A stretch of 64,000 nt of DNA from Falsiroseomonas stagni DSM 19981 (GTDB taxonomy: Bacteria; Pseudomonadota; Alphaproteobacteria; Acetobacterales; Acetobacteraceae): the NCBI RefSeq assembly GCF_900114315.1, contig NZ_FOSQ01000009.1:175849-239848 (forward strand), read 5' to 3'. Below, piece by piece: positions 43,839-52,100 of the stretch. The notes beneath the pieces were generated by a model. That model had not been told where the DNA came from. It did not search any database and worked only from the letters and a program-made list of their open reading frames with translations. Each line of letters starts with the position of its first letter. Within the stretch, counting starts at the first letter, position 1. The position numbers and the translations under genes were made by a program.

Positions 43839-45774
43839 CCCGCCCCCGGCGGCGGCGCCCGACTGGCCGCCGACGCTCGACACGCCGCTCGACGCGATCG
43901 CCCGGCGCTGGCTCGACCACCGCGACGATTTCGACGCCCATGCCCTGGAGGTCGCGATCGAGGTCGCCCACGGCGCCGAGGCCTATGCCCTTGCCGCCAC
44001 CTGGCTCCAGGCCCTGATCGACGGCTTCCCCGATCGCGATACGCCGGCGCAGCGCTGGCGGCTCGTCGGCGTCCTTCTCCACGCCGGCGACGACGCAGCG
44101 GCGACGGAGGCCATGCACAGCCATCTGCGCCGCATGCCGCAGGACTGGCAGGGCTGGACGCGCCTGGCGGAAATGCTGGCCCGCCGCGGCGATCCCGCCG
44201 GCGCGCTGGCGGCGCTGGCCCAGTTGCCGGCCGCCGGCCACCGGGATGCCGCCCTCGGCCTGGCCCGCGCCCGCATCCTCCTGCATTTGCGCAAGCCGCT
44301 CGAGGCCCGGGCGGTGCTCGAAGCCGTGCCGCGGGACGATCCCGCCGCCTATGCGGATGCCTGCCGCCTGCGCGCCCAGATTGCCTCGTCCCTCGGCCAG
44401 GCGCGGGAGATGGCGGAAGCCGCGCTGGAAGGCCTGGCCCATGCGCCGGGCGACAGTTTGCTGCTCGTGATCCTGGCCCGGGGCCTGGCAGCGGAGCAGG
44501 ATTGGGCCGCGGCCCTCCCCGTCCTCGACCGTGCCGCGGCGGCGGGCGTGGACGATGCGGATTTCCACTACCTCCGCAGCGCCGTGCTGCTGCATCTCGG
44601 CCGCCTGCGCGAAGCCCTGGCAACGGCGCAGAAGGCCATCGACCTCAGCGGCGGCGATCCCGCCCATCTCTACCACGCCGCCGGCATCGCCATGCGCCTG
44701 CATGATGTGGCGGAGGCGCGCGCTTTGCTCGACCGCCTGCTGGAGGCCGCACCCACCCATGCCGAGGCCTGGCTGCTGCGGGTGGAACTGGAAGCCGCTT
44801 CCGGGCAGCGGCAACTGGCGCTCGACCTCGCCGACCGGGCGCGCGAAACCCTGCCGGGCGACGAAAGGCTGCGCCAGCGCCGGGCCACCCTGCTGCTGCA
44901 GGCGGAGCCCGAGGTCACCACCCGGCGCGCCGCGCTGCCGGACCGCCCCCTGCCGCGCCGCCCCGGCCGCGCGGGCCCGCCGCGGTCGGAGGCCGAAATC
45001 CTGCGCCGCGGCCTGGCGGGCCAGATGCGGGCCTTGCAGGCGCTGGTGGGCTACCGCATCCACCACATGACGCAGTTCTCGCGCTTCGGCCTGCTTTCCG
45101 CCGTGCTGGAGCCGATGCTGCACATGGCCGTGCTGGCGGCGGGCATGTACTACTTCAATCACGGGCGCCCGCCGCTCGGGAAGGACCTGTTCTTCTTCTA
45201 CGCCACCGGCGTGCTGGTCTTCCTCGCCTTCGCCCATGTCACGCAGCACGCCTTCACCGCCTACCGGGAGGAAGCGAGCCTGTTGCAGGTGCCGCAGATC
45301 CGCCGCGTGGACCTGGTGCTCAGCGTGGCGGTGGCACATCTCCTGGTGGATGGCATGGCCTGCTTCGTGGTGCTGGGCGGCATGGTGCTGCTGCGCGACC
45401 ACGCGATGGTGGATGACTGGTGGACGGTCGCGGCCGCCTTCCTCGGCGGCATCGCGCTCGGCACGGGGCTGGCGCTGCTCGGCGCCGCGCTGAACAGCAT
45501 CAATCGCGGCGTGCAGAAATTCTGGGTCAGCGCCCAGCGCCTGCTCTACATGATCTCCGGCGTCTTCTATTTGCCGATGCATATGCCCGAAGGCGTGCGG
45601 GACTGGATGACGCTCAACCCCGTCCTCCACCTCATCGAATGGTTCCGCCACGGTGTCTTCCCGCAATACGAACCGCCCTGGCTCTCCCCCCTCTATGTCC
45701 TGCAATGGGCGGTCTGCCTCATCGTGCTGGGCCTGATGCTGGAAGTGGCGCTGCGTCGCCATGTGCGGCCATGA
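43828..45774 (+). CDS. TPR-domain/KpsM-type ABC-2 permease fusion
   Basis: A 648-residue protein joining two parts normally encoded separately. Residues ~1-385 are helical repeat (TPR-like), with regular A/L/G/Y patterns such as AWLLRVELEAASGQRQLAL and HLGRLREALATAQKAIDLSG. From ~400 onward is a KpsM/Wzm ABC-2 permease: AGQMRALQALVGYRIHHMTQF, six hydrophobic helices, FWVSAQRLLYMISGVFYLP and LNPVLHLIEWFRHGVFP, which closes the family. Canonical KpsM is ~258 residues, matching the C-terminal part. ATG 43828 overlaps kpsE by 11 bp; no start closer to the permease is needed because the frame is continuous. KpsT follows by a 4-bp overlap. Confidence 0.85.
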   Translation: MPASPPPAAAPDWPPTLDTPLDAIARRWLDHRDDFDAHALEVAIEVAHGAEAYALAATWLQALIDGFPDRDTPAQRWRLVGVLLHAGDDAAATEAMHSHLRRMPQDWQGWTRLAEMLARRGDPAGALAALAQLPAAGHRDAALGLARARILLHLRKPLEARAVLEAVPRDDPAAYADACRLRAQIASSLGQAREMAEAALEGLAHAPGDSLLLVILARGLAAEQDWAAALPVLDRAAAAGVDDADFHYLRSAVLLHLGRLREALATAQKAIDLSGGDPAHLYHAAGIAMRLHDVAEARALLDRLLEAAPTHAEAWLLRVELEAASGQRQLALDLADRARETLPGDERLRQRRATLLLQAEPEVTTRRAALPDRPLPRRPGRAGPPRSEAEILRRGLAGQMRALQALVGYRIHHMTQFSRFGLLSAVLEPMLHMAVLAAGMYYFNHGRPPLGKDLFFFYATGVLVFLAFAHVTQHAFTAYREEASLLQVPQIRRVDLVLSVAVAHLLVDGMACFVVLGGMVLLRDHAMVDDWWTVAAAFLGGIALGTGLALLGAALNSINRGVQKFWVSAQRLLYMISGVFYLPMHMPEGVRDWMTLNPVLHLIEWFRHGVFPQYEPPWLSPLYVLQWAVCLIVLGLMLEVALRRHVRP

Positions 45775-46451
45775 TGCGCTTCGACCGCGTCACCAAATCC
45801 TATCGCCGCCGCGGCGGGCGGCAGGTGATCCTGGATGATGTCTCGCTCGACCTGCCAGGCCGCATGCGGCTTGGCATCCTCGGCCGCAACGGCGCCGGCA
45901 AGAGCACGATGCTGAAGCTGCTGGCGGGCAGCGAGCCGGTGGATTCAGGCCGCATCGTGATGGATGGCGCCGTCTCCTTCCCCATCGGCTTCACCGGCAC
46001 CTTCCATCCCCTGCTGTCGGCCCGGCAGAACCTGCATTTCCTCTGCACCGTCTACGGCATGGACCATGCCGAGACCGCGGGCTGGGTGGAGGATTTCACC
46101 GAGCTCGGCCCCTATTTCGACATGCCGGTCGCCACCTATTCCTCCGGCATGTTCGCCCGCATGGCGATGGCGTCCAGCTTCGCCTTCGAATTCGACATCT
46201 ATTTGGTGGATGAGGCCTTCGAGGTCGGCGACGCCGCCTTCCGCGCCAAATGCGCCGCCGCCTTCGATGCGCGGCTGCACGACGCCTCGCTCATCCTGGT
46301 GTCGCAGAACATGGACACCATCCGCCGGCATTGCGATTGCGCGGCGGTGATGCATGGCGGTCGCCTCGATGTCTTCGACCGGCTGGACGATGCCTTCGAC
46401 CATTACGAGGCGACGCTGCTGTTGGAAGCGGGCCCGCATCCGGACCCGTAG
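45771..46451 (+). CDS. kpsT: KpsT-type ABC exporter ATP-binding protein
   Basis: A 226-residue ATPase with Walker A LGRNGAGKST at ~37-46, the family's YSSGMFARMA signature (instead of LSGGQ) and Walker B IYLVDEAFEVGD. The short length without a C-terminal carbohydrate-binding domain marks the KpsT rather than the Wzt class. It pairs with the KpsM part of the upstream fusion to export a capsule-like glycan or lipid-linked polymer. ATG 45771 overlaps the preceding stop; ATG 45774 is also possible. It converges with the methyltransferase gene (9 bp between stops). Confidence 0.9.
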   Translation: MMRFDRVTKSYRRRGGRQVILDDVSLDLPGRMRLGILGRNGAGKSTMLKLLAGSEPVDSGRIVMDGAVSFPIGFTGTFHPLLSARQNLHFLCTVYGMDHAETAGWVEDFTELGPYFDMPVATYSSGMFARMAMASSFAFEFDIYLVDEAFEVGDAAFRAKCAAAFDARLHDASLILVSQNMDTIRRHCDCAAVMHGGRLDVFDRLDDAFDHYEATLLLEAGPHPDP

Positions 46452-46460
46452 GCCGCGCCC

Positions 46461-47099
46461 CTATCCCTTGTTGACGCGGAAGAAGCGGATGAAGGCGCCG
46501 GGGTCTTCCGCCAACTGAACCAGCCGCCCCTGTTCGATCAGCGGCTCCACCCAGGGCTTCACCGTCGGCGTCTCCGGCCGGCCGACATCGTCGATGCCGA
46601 CGATCGTGTCGGGCTGGATCAGCGGCATGATCCCCTCGAACACCGGCGCCATCAGCACCTCCATGTCGAGGTCGAGCCACACGAAGGACAGCGGCTTCGT
46701 GAGCTGCCGCCAGGTCTGCGTGGCATCGCCCTTGATGGGCCGGATCGGCAGCACATGGGACCACGCCGTCAGGTGTTCGAAGGCGTTCTCGTTGTCCGAA
46801 TAGGCGCCGATGCCCAGCGCTCCGCCACCGGGATCGTTGATCTGGAAGCCCTCGAAGGTATCGAAGGCATGGACCGTCTTGCGGTCCGCCAGGCCGAGTT
46901 CCCGCAGCGCCCAGGCGAATTTCAGCGACATGGTACCGCGAAAGCAGCCGAACTCGACGATGTCGCCGGGGACGGAGAGCGACTTGAAGAACCAGGGCTC
47001 GATCACGCCGAGATTCGCTTCCGTGCGGAGATTGTAGATGCTCGCAGGCAGCAGGCTCTTCAGCGTGGCGGGCGGCGGCGCGTCGGATGACGGGTCCAT
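46461..47099 (-). CDS. Class I SAM-dependent methyltransferase (TylF/MtfA-like)
   Basis: A 212-residue protein with an SAM-binding fold: IVEFGCFRGTMSLKFA (motif I), VHAFDTFEGF (motif II acidic end), KGDATQTW and FVWLDLDMEV (motif IV). The pattern resembles macrocin O-methyltransferase and other TylF-like sugar methyltransferases. ATG 47099 is chosen because it lies 8 bp after the epimerase stop; the proline-rich frame upstream is shadow. It is the last gene of the minus-strand surface operon and likely methylates a sugar or fatty chain of the product. Acceptor is not known. Confidence 0.75.
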   Translation of the reverse strand: MDPSSDAPPPATLKSLLPASIYNLRTEANLGVIEPWFFKSLSVPGDIVEFGCFRGTMSLKFAWALRELGLADRKTVHAFDTFEGFQINDPGGGALGIGAYSDNENAFEHLTAWSHVLPIRPIKGDATQTWRQLTKPLSFVWLDLDMEVLMAPVFEGIMPLIQPDTIVGIDDVGRPETPTVKPWVEPLIEQGRLVQLAEDPGAFIRFFRVNKG

Positions 47100-47106
47100 G
47101 GCGGTG

Positions 47107-48210
47107 CTAGCCGGCCGAAGGTCTGTCGGCGTGCTGGCCGGCGAGGGAACGGATTGCGAGTCCAAGGCGGGGTTCTCCCAGTGTGGCCGCACGACGGATG
47201 GCGGGCGGCAGGGGTGTGGCGGCGGCGGCGGTGGCGCTGGCCACGCGCCAGGCGGCATCGGCATAGACATCGTCCACGATGTCCCGCACCCGCCGCAGCG
47301 GCGTCCAGCCGGTACGGTTGCGCAGCCGCGTATTGTCGCCGGCGATCACCGGCTCATCCGTCGGGCGCAGCAGGCTTGTGTCGACGTCGGGCGTGGCGCG
47401 CTTGCCGGAGATGGCCTCGAACATCGGCAGCAGCGCGCCGACCTCGACCACCTCCTCCCCGCTGATGTTGTAGGCCTCCCCCGGCGCGCCCTTCTGGGCA
47501 AGGCCGATCAACGCCTCGATCAGGTCGGCCACATGCAGGAAGGCGCGGCGCGTGCGCAGGTTGCCGACGCGCAGCGTGCCCCCTTCCGGCGGCAGCGCCG
47601 CGATGCGCCGCGCGAAGTCGGACACCACATCGCCCTTCTTGCGCGGGCCGCTGCAATTGAAGATGCGCGCGCGGATGCTGCGGATGCCGTCGGATTTCCA
47701 GTACTGGAAGGCCAGCAGGTCCGTCGCCGCCTTGCTGACGCCGTAGGGATGCAGCGGCAGCAGCGCCGCATCCTCCGTGATCGGCCCGTTGGAGTTCAGC
47801 AGGCTCGCGCCATAGGAGGCGGAGGAGGACGCCACCACCACGACGGGATCGTAGCCCGGGCTGCGGCGGCGCAGCGCGCGCACCGCCTCGAACACATTGG
47901 CGGTGCCGACGACATTGGTCTCCAGCGTCTCCTGCGGGCGTTCCCAGGACACGGTCGGATAGCTCTGCGCCGCCAGGTGGAAGATGACGTTCGGGCGAAG
48001 CCGCTCGATCACCTCCGCCACATGCTGGCCGTAGCGGACATCCATCTCCACCAGCCGTTCCGCGGACGGCAATTCCCGCAGGTCCGTGGTGGGCTTGGTG
48101 TAGGTGCCCGTCACCGATGCGCATTCGGCCTGCAGCCGCTCGTACATGTGCGAACCCACCATGCCGCAGGCACCGGTGATCAGCACGTTCCACTGCGCGC
48201 GGTCAGGCAT
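47107..48210 (-). CDS. NAD(P)-dependent sugar epimerase/dehydratase (GDP-4-keto-6-deoxymannose reductase-like)
   Basis: A 367-residue extended SDR. NAD(P) motif ITGACGMVGSH at ~10-20, IFHLAAQSYP, and the catalytic SSSASYG...YGVSK arrangement (Tyr-x3-Lys). The best match by pattern is GDP-6-deoxy-D-lyxo-4-hexulose reductase (Rmd) and GDP-mannose 4,6-dehydratase relatives, which make D-rhamnose or related deoxysugars. The C-terminal ~50 residues are proline/alanine-rich and atypical. It overlaps the upstream glycosyltransferase start by 8 bp and precedes the methyltransferase by 8 bp, so all three share an mRNA. It supplies a nucleotide sugar. Confidence 0.82.
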   Translation of the reverse strand: MPDRAQWNVLITGACGMVGSHMYERLQAECASVTGTYTKPTTDLRELPSAERLVEMDVRYGQHVAEVIERLRPNVIFHLAAQSYPTVSWERPQETLETNVVGTANVFEAVRALRRRSPGYDPVVVVASSSASYGASLLNSNGPITEDAALLPLHPYGVSKAATDLLAFQYWKSDGIRSIRARIFNCSGPRKKGDVVSDFARRIAALPPEGGTLRVGNLRTRRAFLHVADLIEALIGLAQKGAPGEAYNISGEEVVEVGALLPMFEAISGKRATPDVDTSLLRPTDEPVIAGDNTRLRNRTGWTPLRRVRDIVDDVYADAAWRVASATAAAATPLPPAIRRAATLGEPRLGLAIRSLAGQHADRPSAG

Positions 48211-49558
48211 CGATCAGATCCATGTAGGTTTGAACCATGCCGCGGGGATTGTAGGTCTGCAGGGCCTTTTCGCGATTCCCGGCCAGTTCGTCCCGGAAGT
48301 TGGGGAAGCGTTGCAGCGCCTCCGCCAGCTCGACGAAATTGCCGATGTTGAAGAAGTTCATGGCACCCGGGAAATACTGCCCCATCTCCCGGAACACCGG
48401 CGCGTTGCTGAACAGCGCGTCGGATCCGAATTCCACCGCCATGGTCGCGGGGCCGGATCCGGATTGCCCCGACATGGTCTTGATGTAGGGATGAACGGCG
48501 TAGTCCATCGCGTGGTAGAAGCGCGGCATCTCCTCGTCGCTCACCTGGCCGAGGAAATGGATGCGGTCGCGCAGGTCCCGGCTGGGCAGGAAGTTGCGGA
48601 ATTCGGAGTAGCGGAACAGCTCCGTCCGGATCTGCTGCTTCTCATAGGACACAGGCTTCATGGCCTGCCCCTCCCCCGGCATCGCCATCACCGCCTGGTC
48701 GGCCGCGCCCGGTCCGTTCTGCGTCAGCCCGAAGGCCAGCAGCTGGCGCAAATAGGGGCCGATGTCGCGATCCGGCGACAGGCCTTGCGGGTGCTCCCCC
48801 CCGATGATGGACAGGTGCCAGTCATCCGGCAGGTATTCCAGCGCCTTCATGGCCGTCATGTGGCCCTTGTAGGCATTCAGGAATCCGTACACCGCGAAAT
48901 GCTTGTGCCGGGGATCGAGCCCCACCCTGGCCAGGAAGGCGTCGCGATCCACGGAGGCACGGACGGCTTCCGCCTGTTCGCGGGAGAAGTAGGTGATGGG
49001 GTAGTTGGTGATCCGTTCCAGCCCGTAGAAGCGCTTCAGCAGCGTCTCGTCGCCACGGCAGAAGGTCATCACCTTCACATGCCGCGCATTGGCAACCATC
49101 TTCCAGAAGCGGCCGATGTCATCGACCAGGCCGCCGACGGTCAGGTGCGCGTAGGCGCGCCGCAGGTCGCGGTCGATCAGCGCATCCAGCGCGGAGAGCA
49201 CGCCGGCGCCGGAGGAGGCACGATCGAAGCCGTGCACGGTCATGACGACGTTGCGCGATGCCTTGAGGAGCTGCGCGACGCGGCGATAGGAGGTGCGCCG
49301 GCTGCTGCCATACAGCCCGGGTTCGAATTGCAGCAGCACCGCATCATAGCCGCGGAGTTCACTGGCGATCTGAGCCACCGCCTGGTCACCCTTGTTGCGG
49401 ATGACGCGCGGCGTCTGCACCCGGAGCAGCGAGACCGGCAGCCGCTTCACCTCCACCTGGTGGCCCGCGGCTTCGAGATGGACTTTCAGGCGGGAACTGT
49501 AGAAGGCTGCCCCGCACTCCTCGTTATAGCTTGAAACGATCGCCAGTCTTTTTCCCAT
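48203..49558 (-). CDS. Glycosyltransferase, GT4-like, paralogue A
   Basis: A 451-residue GT-B glycosyltransferase. N-terminal LAIVSSYNEECGAAFYSSRL, LQFEPGLYGSSRRTSYRRV and HGFDR, then the C-terminal domain with AVYGFLNAYKGHMTAMKALEY (donor-phosphate region) and YAVHPYIKTMSGQSGSGPATMAVEFGS (nucleotide-sugar binding, given as the glycine-rich run near residue 380). It is clearly paralogous to the glycosyltransferase at 52101. ATG 49558 begins the conserved N-terminus; the ribosome-binding site is weak. The candidate promoter/operator at 49708-49729 lies 150 bp upstream. It overlaps the epimerase by 8 bp. Confidence 0.82.
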   Translation of the reverse strand: MGKRLAIVSSYNEECGAAFYSSRLKVHLEAAGHQVEVKRLPVSLLRVQTPRVIRNKGDQAVAQIASELRGYDAVLLQFEPGLYGSSRRTSYRRVAQLLKASRNVVMTVHGFDRASSGAGVLSALDALIDRDLRRAYAHLTVGGLVDDIGRFWKMVANARHVKVMTFCRGDETLLKRFYGLERITNYPITYFSREQAEAVRASVDRDAFLARVGLDPRHKHFAVYGFLNAYKGHMTAMKALEYLPDDWHLSIIGGEHPQGLSPDRDIGPYLRQLLAFGLTQNGPGAADQAVMAMPGEGQAMKPVSYEKQQIRTELFRYSEFRNFLPSRDLRDRIHFLGQVSDEEMPRFYHAMDYAVHPYIKTMSGQSGSGPATMAVEFGSDALFSNAPVFREMGQYFPGAMNFFNIGNFVELAEALQRFPNFRDELAGNREKALQTYNPRGMVQTYMDLIDA

Positions 49559-50125
49559 CAGGATCAGTCCCCCGTCTCGGGCCAATCGCGGCCCCGGGCC
49601 GGTAAACCGCCAGCCGGTTCGGGCCGATGCGGCACCAGGGGCCCGCAAAGGTCTTCAACCCACGCTACCAGAACGGCGCAACATCGCACCAGGGGTAGAA
49701 CCATCCAATTGTAACTATCGCTATGCGATCCTTCGGCCCGGTTTGATCGCCGCCTGCGGGCATCCTTTCGGCAAGAAGGTCCCGGCCTCGCCCCACGACC
49801 GATCCACGGGCTCGCACCCGGATCGACTGTCGCGAACGGGCGCCTGCTCGGTGCTGGTCAAGTATCGCGCCGATCGTTAGTGATCCGATCGTCATCCGAC
49901 GGATGATGATGCTGCCGGCTGCGGAGACCGTTCGAGAAAACCTGGCGGGTCGGTTCCGCGAGTTCTTTCCGCCCCTGCGTCGCCTTCCAGGCGCGCTACC
50001 CGCGCGTCGCGCTCACGGCGCGACGCCGGGCTTGCCGATGCAGCCAGCATCGGCGGCGCCCGGTCCCTGGCCGGGATCGGAAATGCCGTGCGGACACTCA
50101 GCCGCCGGCATTCACAAACGGTCCC
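49559..50125. other. 567-bp intergenic region with candidate control elements
   Basis: No convincing gene lies here. The only open frames are short, lack ribosome-binding sites and resemble no family. The region contains a -10-like TACAAT and palindrome at 49708-49729 and a perfect 15-bp palindrome TCATCC-GAC-GGATGA (49892-49906), with CGATC-N11-GATCG (49871-49891) beside it. It separates the sulfotransferase-like gene from the glycosyltransferase operon and probably holds the promoter of the latter. Confidence 0.6.
49708..49729 (-). promoter_or_regulatory. Candidate -10 box plus overlapping palindromic operator
   Basis: Read on the minus strand, TACAAT (49708-49713) is a 5-of-6 match to the -10 consensus and is preceded by the perfect palindrome ATCGC-TAT-GCGAT (49717-49729), which would cover the spacer. 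No good -35 hexamer is seen, as expected for an activated or repressed promoter. It lies 150 bp before the glycosyltransferase start at 49558. Confidence 0.35.
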
Positions 50126-51970
50126 TCACCCCTGCCGCGTCGCTTCATCGGTGAGCCAGTCGAGAATGGCGGCGAAGTTCAGCACCGCCTCCCCCATCAT
50201 CCGCACCGCCAGGGCATCACCGCGGCCCGGCGCATCGGGCAGCCGCTCCACCGGCCCGAAGCCGGGCGGTGGCGCGACATCCGCAAGGCGCGCCAGCGCA
50301 TAGGCCGCATGCCCGCGCACCTCCTCCGCCAGCCGCGCCCGGCCTTCCGCCGGCAACCCCGCCGCCTCCGCTCCCGCGGCCGCAAGGTCGATGACGGCGG
50401 CAAAGACATCGGCCGGCGCCAGGCAGCCGCCTGGCCTCTCCCACCCCTGCGCGAAGGCCAGGTCGAAGCGGCGGCAGAAGGCTTCCGCGATGCCCCCGAA
50501 GGCCAGCACGGCTTCCATCTCCGTGGCCGGTAGAGGCTGCGCACGCAGCGCGGCGATGGCCTGCTTGACCGCGACATACCCGCGGACCCGTTCCTCGCCA
50601 TGGCGGCGCAGTTCCGCCGGCGTTCCCCGGCAGAAGCCGCCATGCCCGCAGGAGGGCGGGGGCGCGGCCCAGTCATCCGCCGTGATGGTGAAGCCGGCGA
50701 CCTCCATGCCGAGGTCGCCCTCCGTCGGCAGCAGGATCGCCAGGTCGCAAAGCCCGTCCTGCGTCAGCCTGAAGGGCGCGCGCAGGCGCCAGACGCCGTC
50801 GGGTGTCACGCCGGCCTCGAAATGGGTCACCCGGTCGCCACAGCGCAATCGCGCGCCCAGCAGCGTGGATTCCTCCACCGCGCCGAAGACATCGATGGAC
50901 AGCACATAGCCGCCCATTTCGCCGCGGAAGGACAGGCAGGGCTGGTCGCGCGACCAGCGGCTGGGGCGGCCATCCTCGCGCAGGTGGTGCGGGTGCCATC
51001 CCGGCCCGCCGGGGGCGGCTGCCGCATCGACCTCAACCCGCCCACCGCGCCCGACCCGGCGGCCCATGTAGTCGGCCCGCGCGGAAGGTCGCAGCGCCGG
51101 CCGCGCCGCCGCCATGCGGCGGGCCTCCCGCAACAGGATCTCATCCAGCCGGATGAAAGGCGCGATGGCTTCCGCCACGCCAGCCTGCCTTTCATCCCCG
51201 AAGGCGGTCCGGGCATTCAGCACCGGCAACCGGCTGGCGAGCGGCAGGCCGAGATGCCGGAACAGCGCCGGGACATCCTCCTCGATCCGCTCCGCCAGGC
51301 CGATGAAGGAAAGCCGTTCAAGCTTGGCCAGGGCGACGTCGAGGATCGCCTCCGCCTCGCTCTCCAGGAAGGCCCGGAAATCCTGTCCCTTCTCGAACAG
51401 CGTATAGGGTTCACCGAAGGCAAGGTCCTCGCAGCGCTCGCGGCCGAGCCGCGCGGTCAGCACCGGCCACAACCCCATCGCCAGCGTCTGATGGTTCCAC
51501 ATCGACGTCATGGCGATCGGGTGATCGGCGATGGCGTCGAGGAACGCCCAGATGTCGAGGGTCCTGAACAGCGCCATGGCCCGCGACGGCTCGGGCGGTG
51601 CGGCGGCCAGGTCCTCGTCGCTCGCCTGCGACCATTGCCGCCTTTCGGACAGGAAGCGCGCCAGCGGATCGCGGAAGAAGGCGAAGAGGAAGGTGTCCGG
51701 CTCCTCGAACCAGTCGATGGCGCCATGCCCGTGGATGTAGAGGTACCGGGCCCTGTCATGATCCGTGATGCGGCTCGTGATCCCGCCATGCCGCAATTCG
51801 CTGGCGCGGGCCGATCGCCCCGTGGCGATCACGTCGTCCAGCAGGGAATGCAAGGTCGTGCCGGCGGTCTTGCGGATATGCAGGAACCGGATTGGCCGGG
51901 CCGGCGCCTCGGCTGCACGGCGGCCAACCAGCGGCGCAACGGGGTGATCCACGCGGAACTCGGTACTCAT
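50126..51970 (-). CDS. Sulfotransferase-like protein with long C-terminal region
   Basis: A 614-residue protein. Residues ~25-290 resemble a sulfotransferase: RFLHIRKTAGTTLHSLL is the 5'-phosphosulfate-binding loop (KTAGTT) and AFFRDPLARFLSER the 3'-phosphate motif. PAPS-dependent sulfation is therefore plausible. The remaining ~300 residues include a predicted beta-rich piece (YVLSIDVFGAVEESTLLGARLR, in parts, and AGFTITADDW) and a helical end; I recognise no family there. Usual sulfotransferases of this type are 250-350 residues, so this protein has an added module. It starts at ATG 51970, 130 bp downstream of the second glycosyltransferase, and may decorate the island's glycolipid. Sulfation remains inference. 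Confidence 0.65.
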   Translation of the reverse strand: MSTEFRVDHPVAPLVGRRAAEAPARPIRFLHIRKTAGTTLHSLLDDVIATGRSARASELRHGGITSRITDHDRARYLYIHGHGAIDWFEEPDTFLFAFFRDPLARFLSERRQWSQASDEDLAAAPPEPSRAMALFRTLDIWAFLDAIADHPIAMTSMWNHQTLAMGLWPVLTARLGRERCEDLAFGEPYTLFEKGQDFRAFLESEAEAILDVALAKLERLSFIGLAERIEEDVPALFRHLGLPLASRLPVLNARTAFGDERQAGVAEAIAPFIRLDEILLREARRMAAARPALRPSARADYMGRRVGRGGRVEVDAAAAPGGPGWHPHHLREDGRPSRWSRDQPCLSFRGEMGGYVLSIDVFGAVEESTLLGARLRCGDRVTHFEAGVTPDGVWRLRAPFRLTQDGLCDLAILLPTEGDLGMEVAGFTITADDWAAPPPSCGHGGFCRGTPAELRRHGEERVRGYVAVKQAIAALRAQPLPATEMEAVLAFGGIAEAFCRRFDLAFAQGWERPGGCLAPADVFAAVIDLAAAGAEAAGLPAEGRARLAEEVRGHAAYALARLADVAPPPGFGPVERLPDAPGRGDALAVRMMGEAVLNFAAILDWLTDEATRQG

Positions 51971-52100
51971 CCGGCCTCATCCAGTCCGGGCCCGCGTCTG
52001 GCGTGCGGCCGATCAGCCGCGGTGGGGAAGCCAGGCCGCGCCAGTCGCCGCCGCTGCGATGATCGACACCATTCGCCCCTGGGTCAATTATCCCGGACGA

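Noticed and set aside
49665..50154. Two short frames (76 and 83 codons) in the 567-bp gap
   Set aside because: No ribosome-binding site, no resemblance to a family and random-looking composition; the gap is better explained as control DNA.
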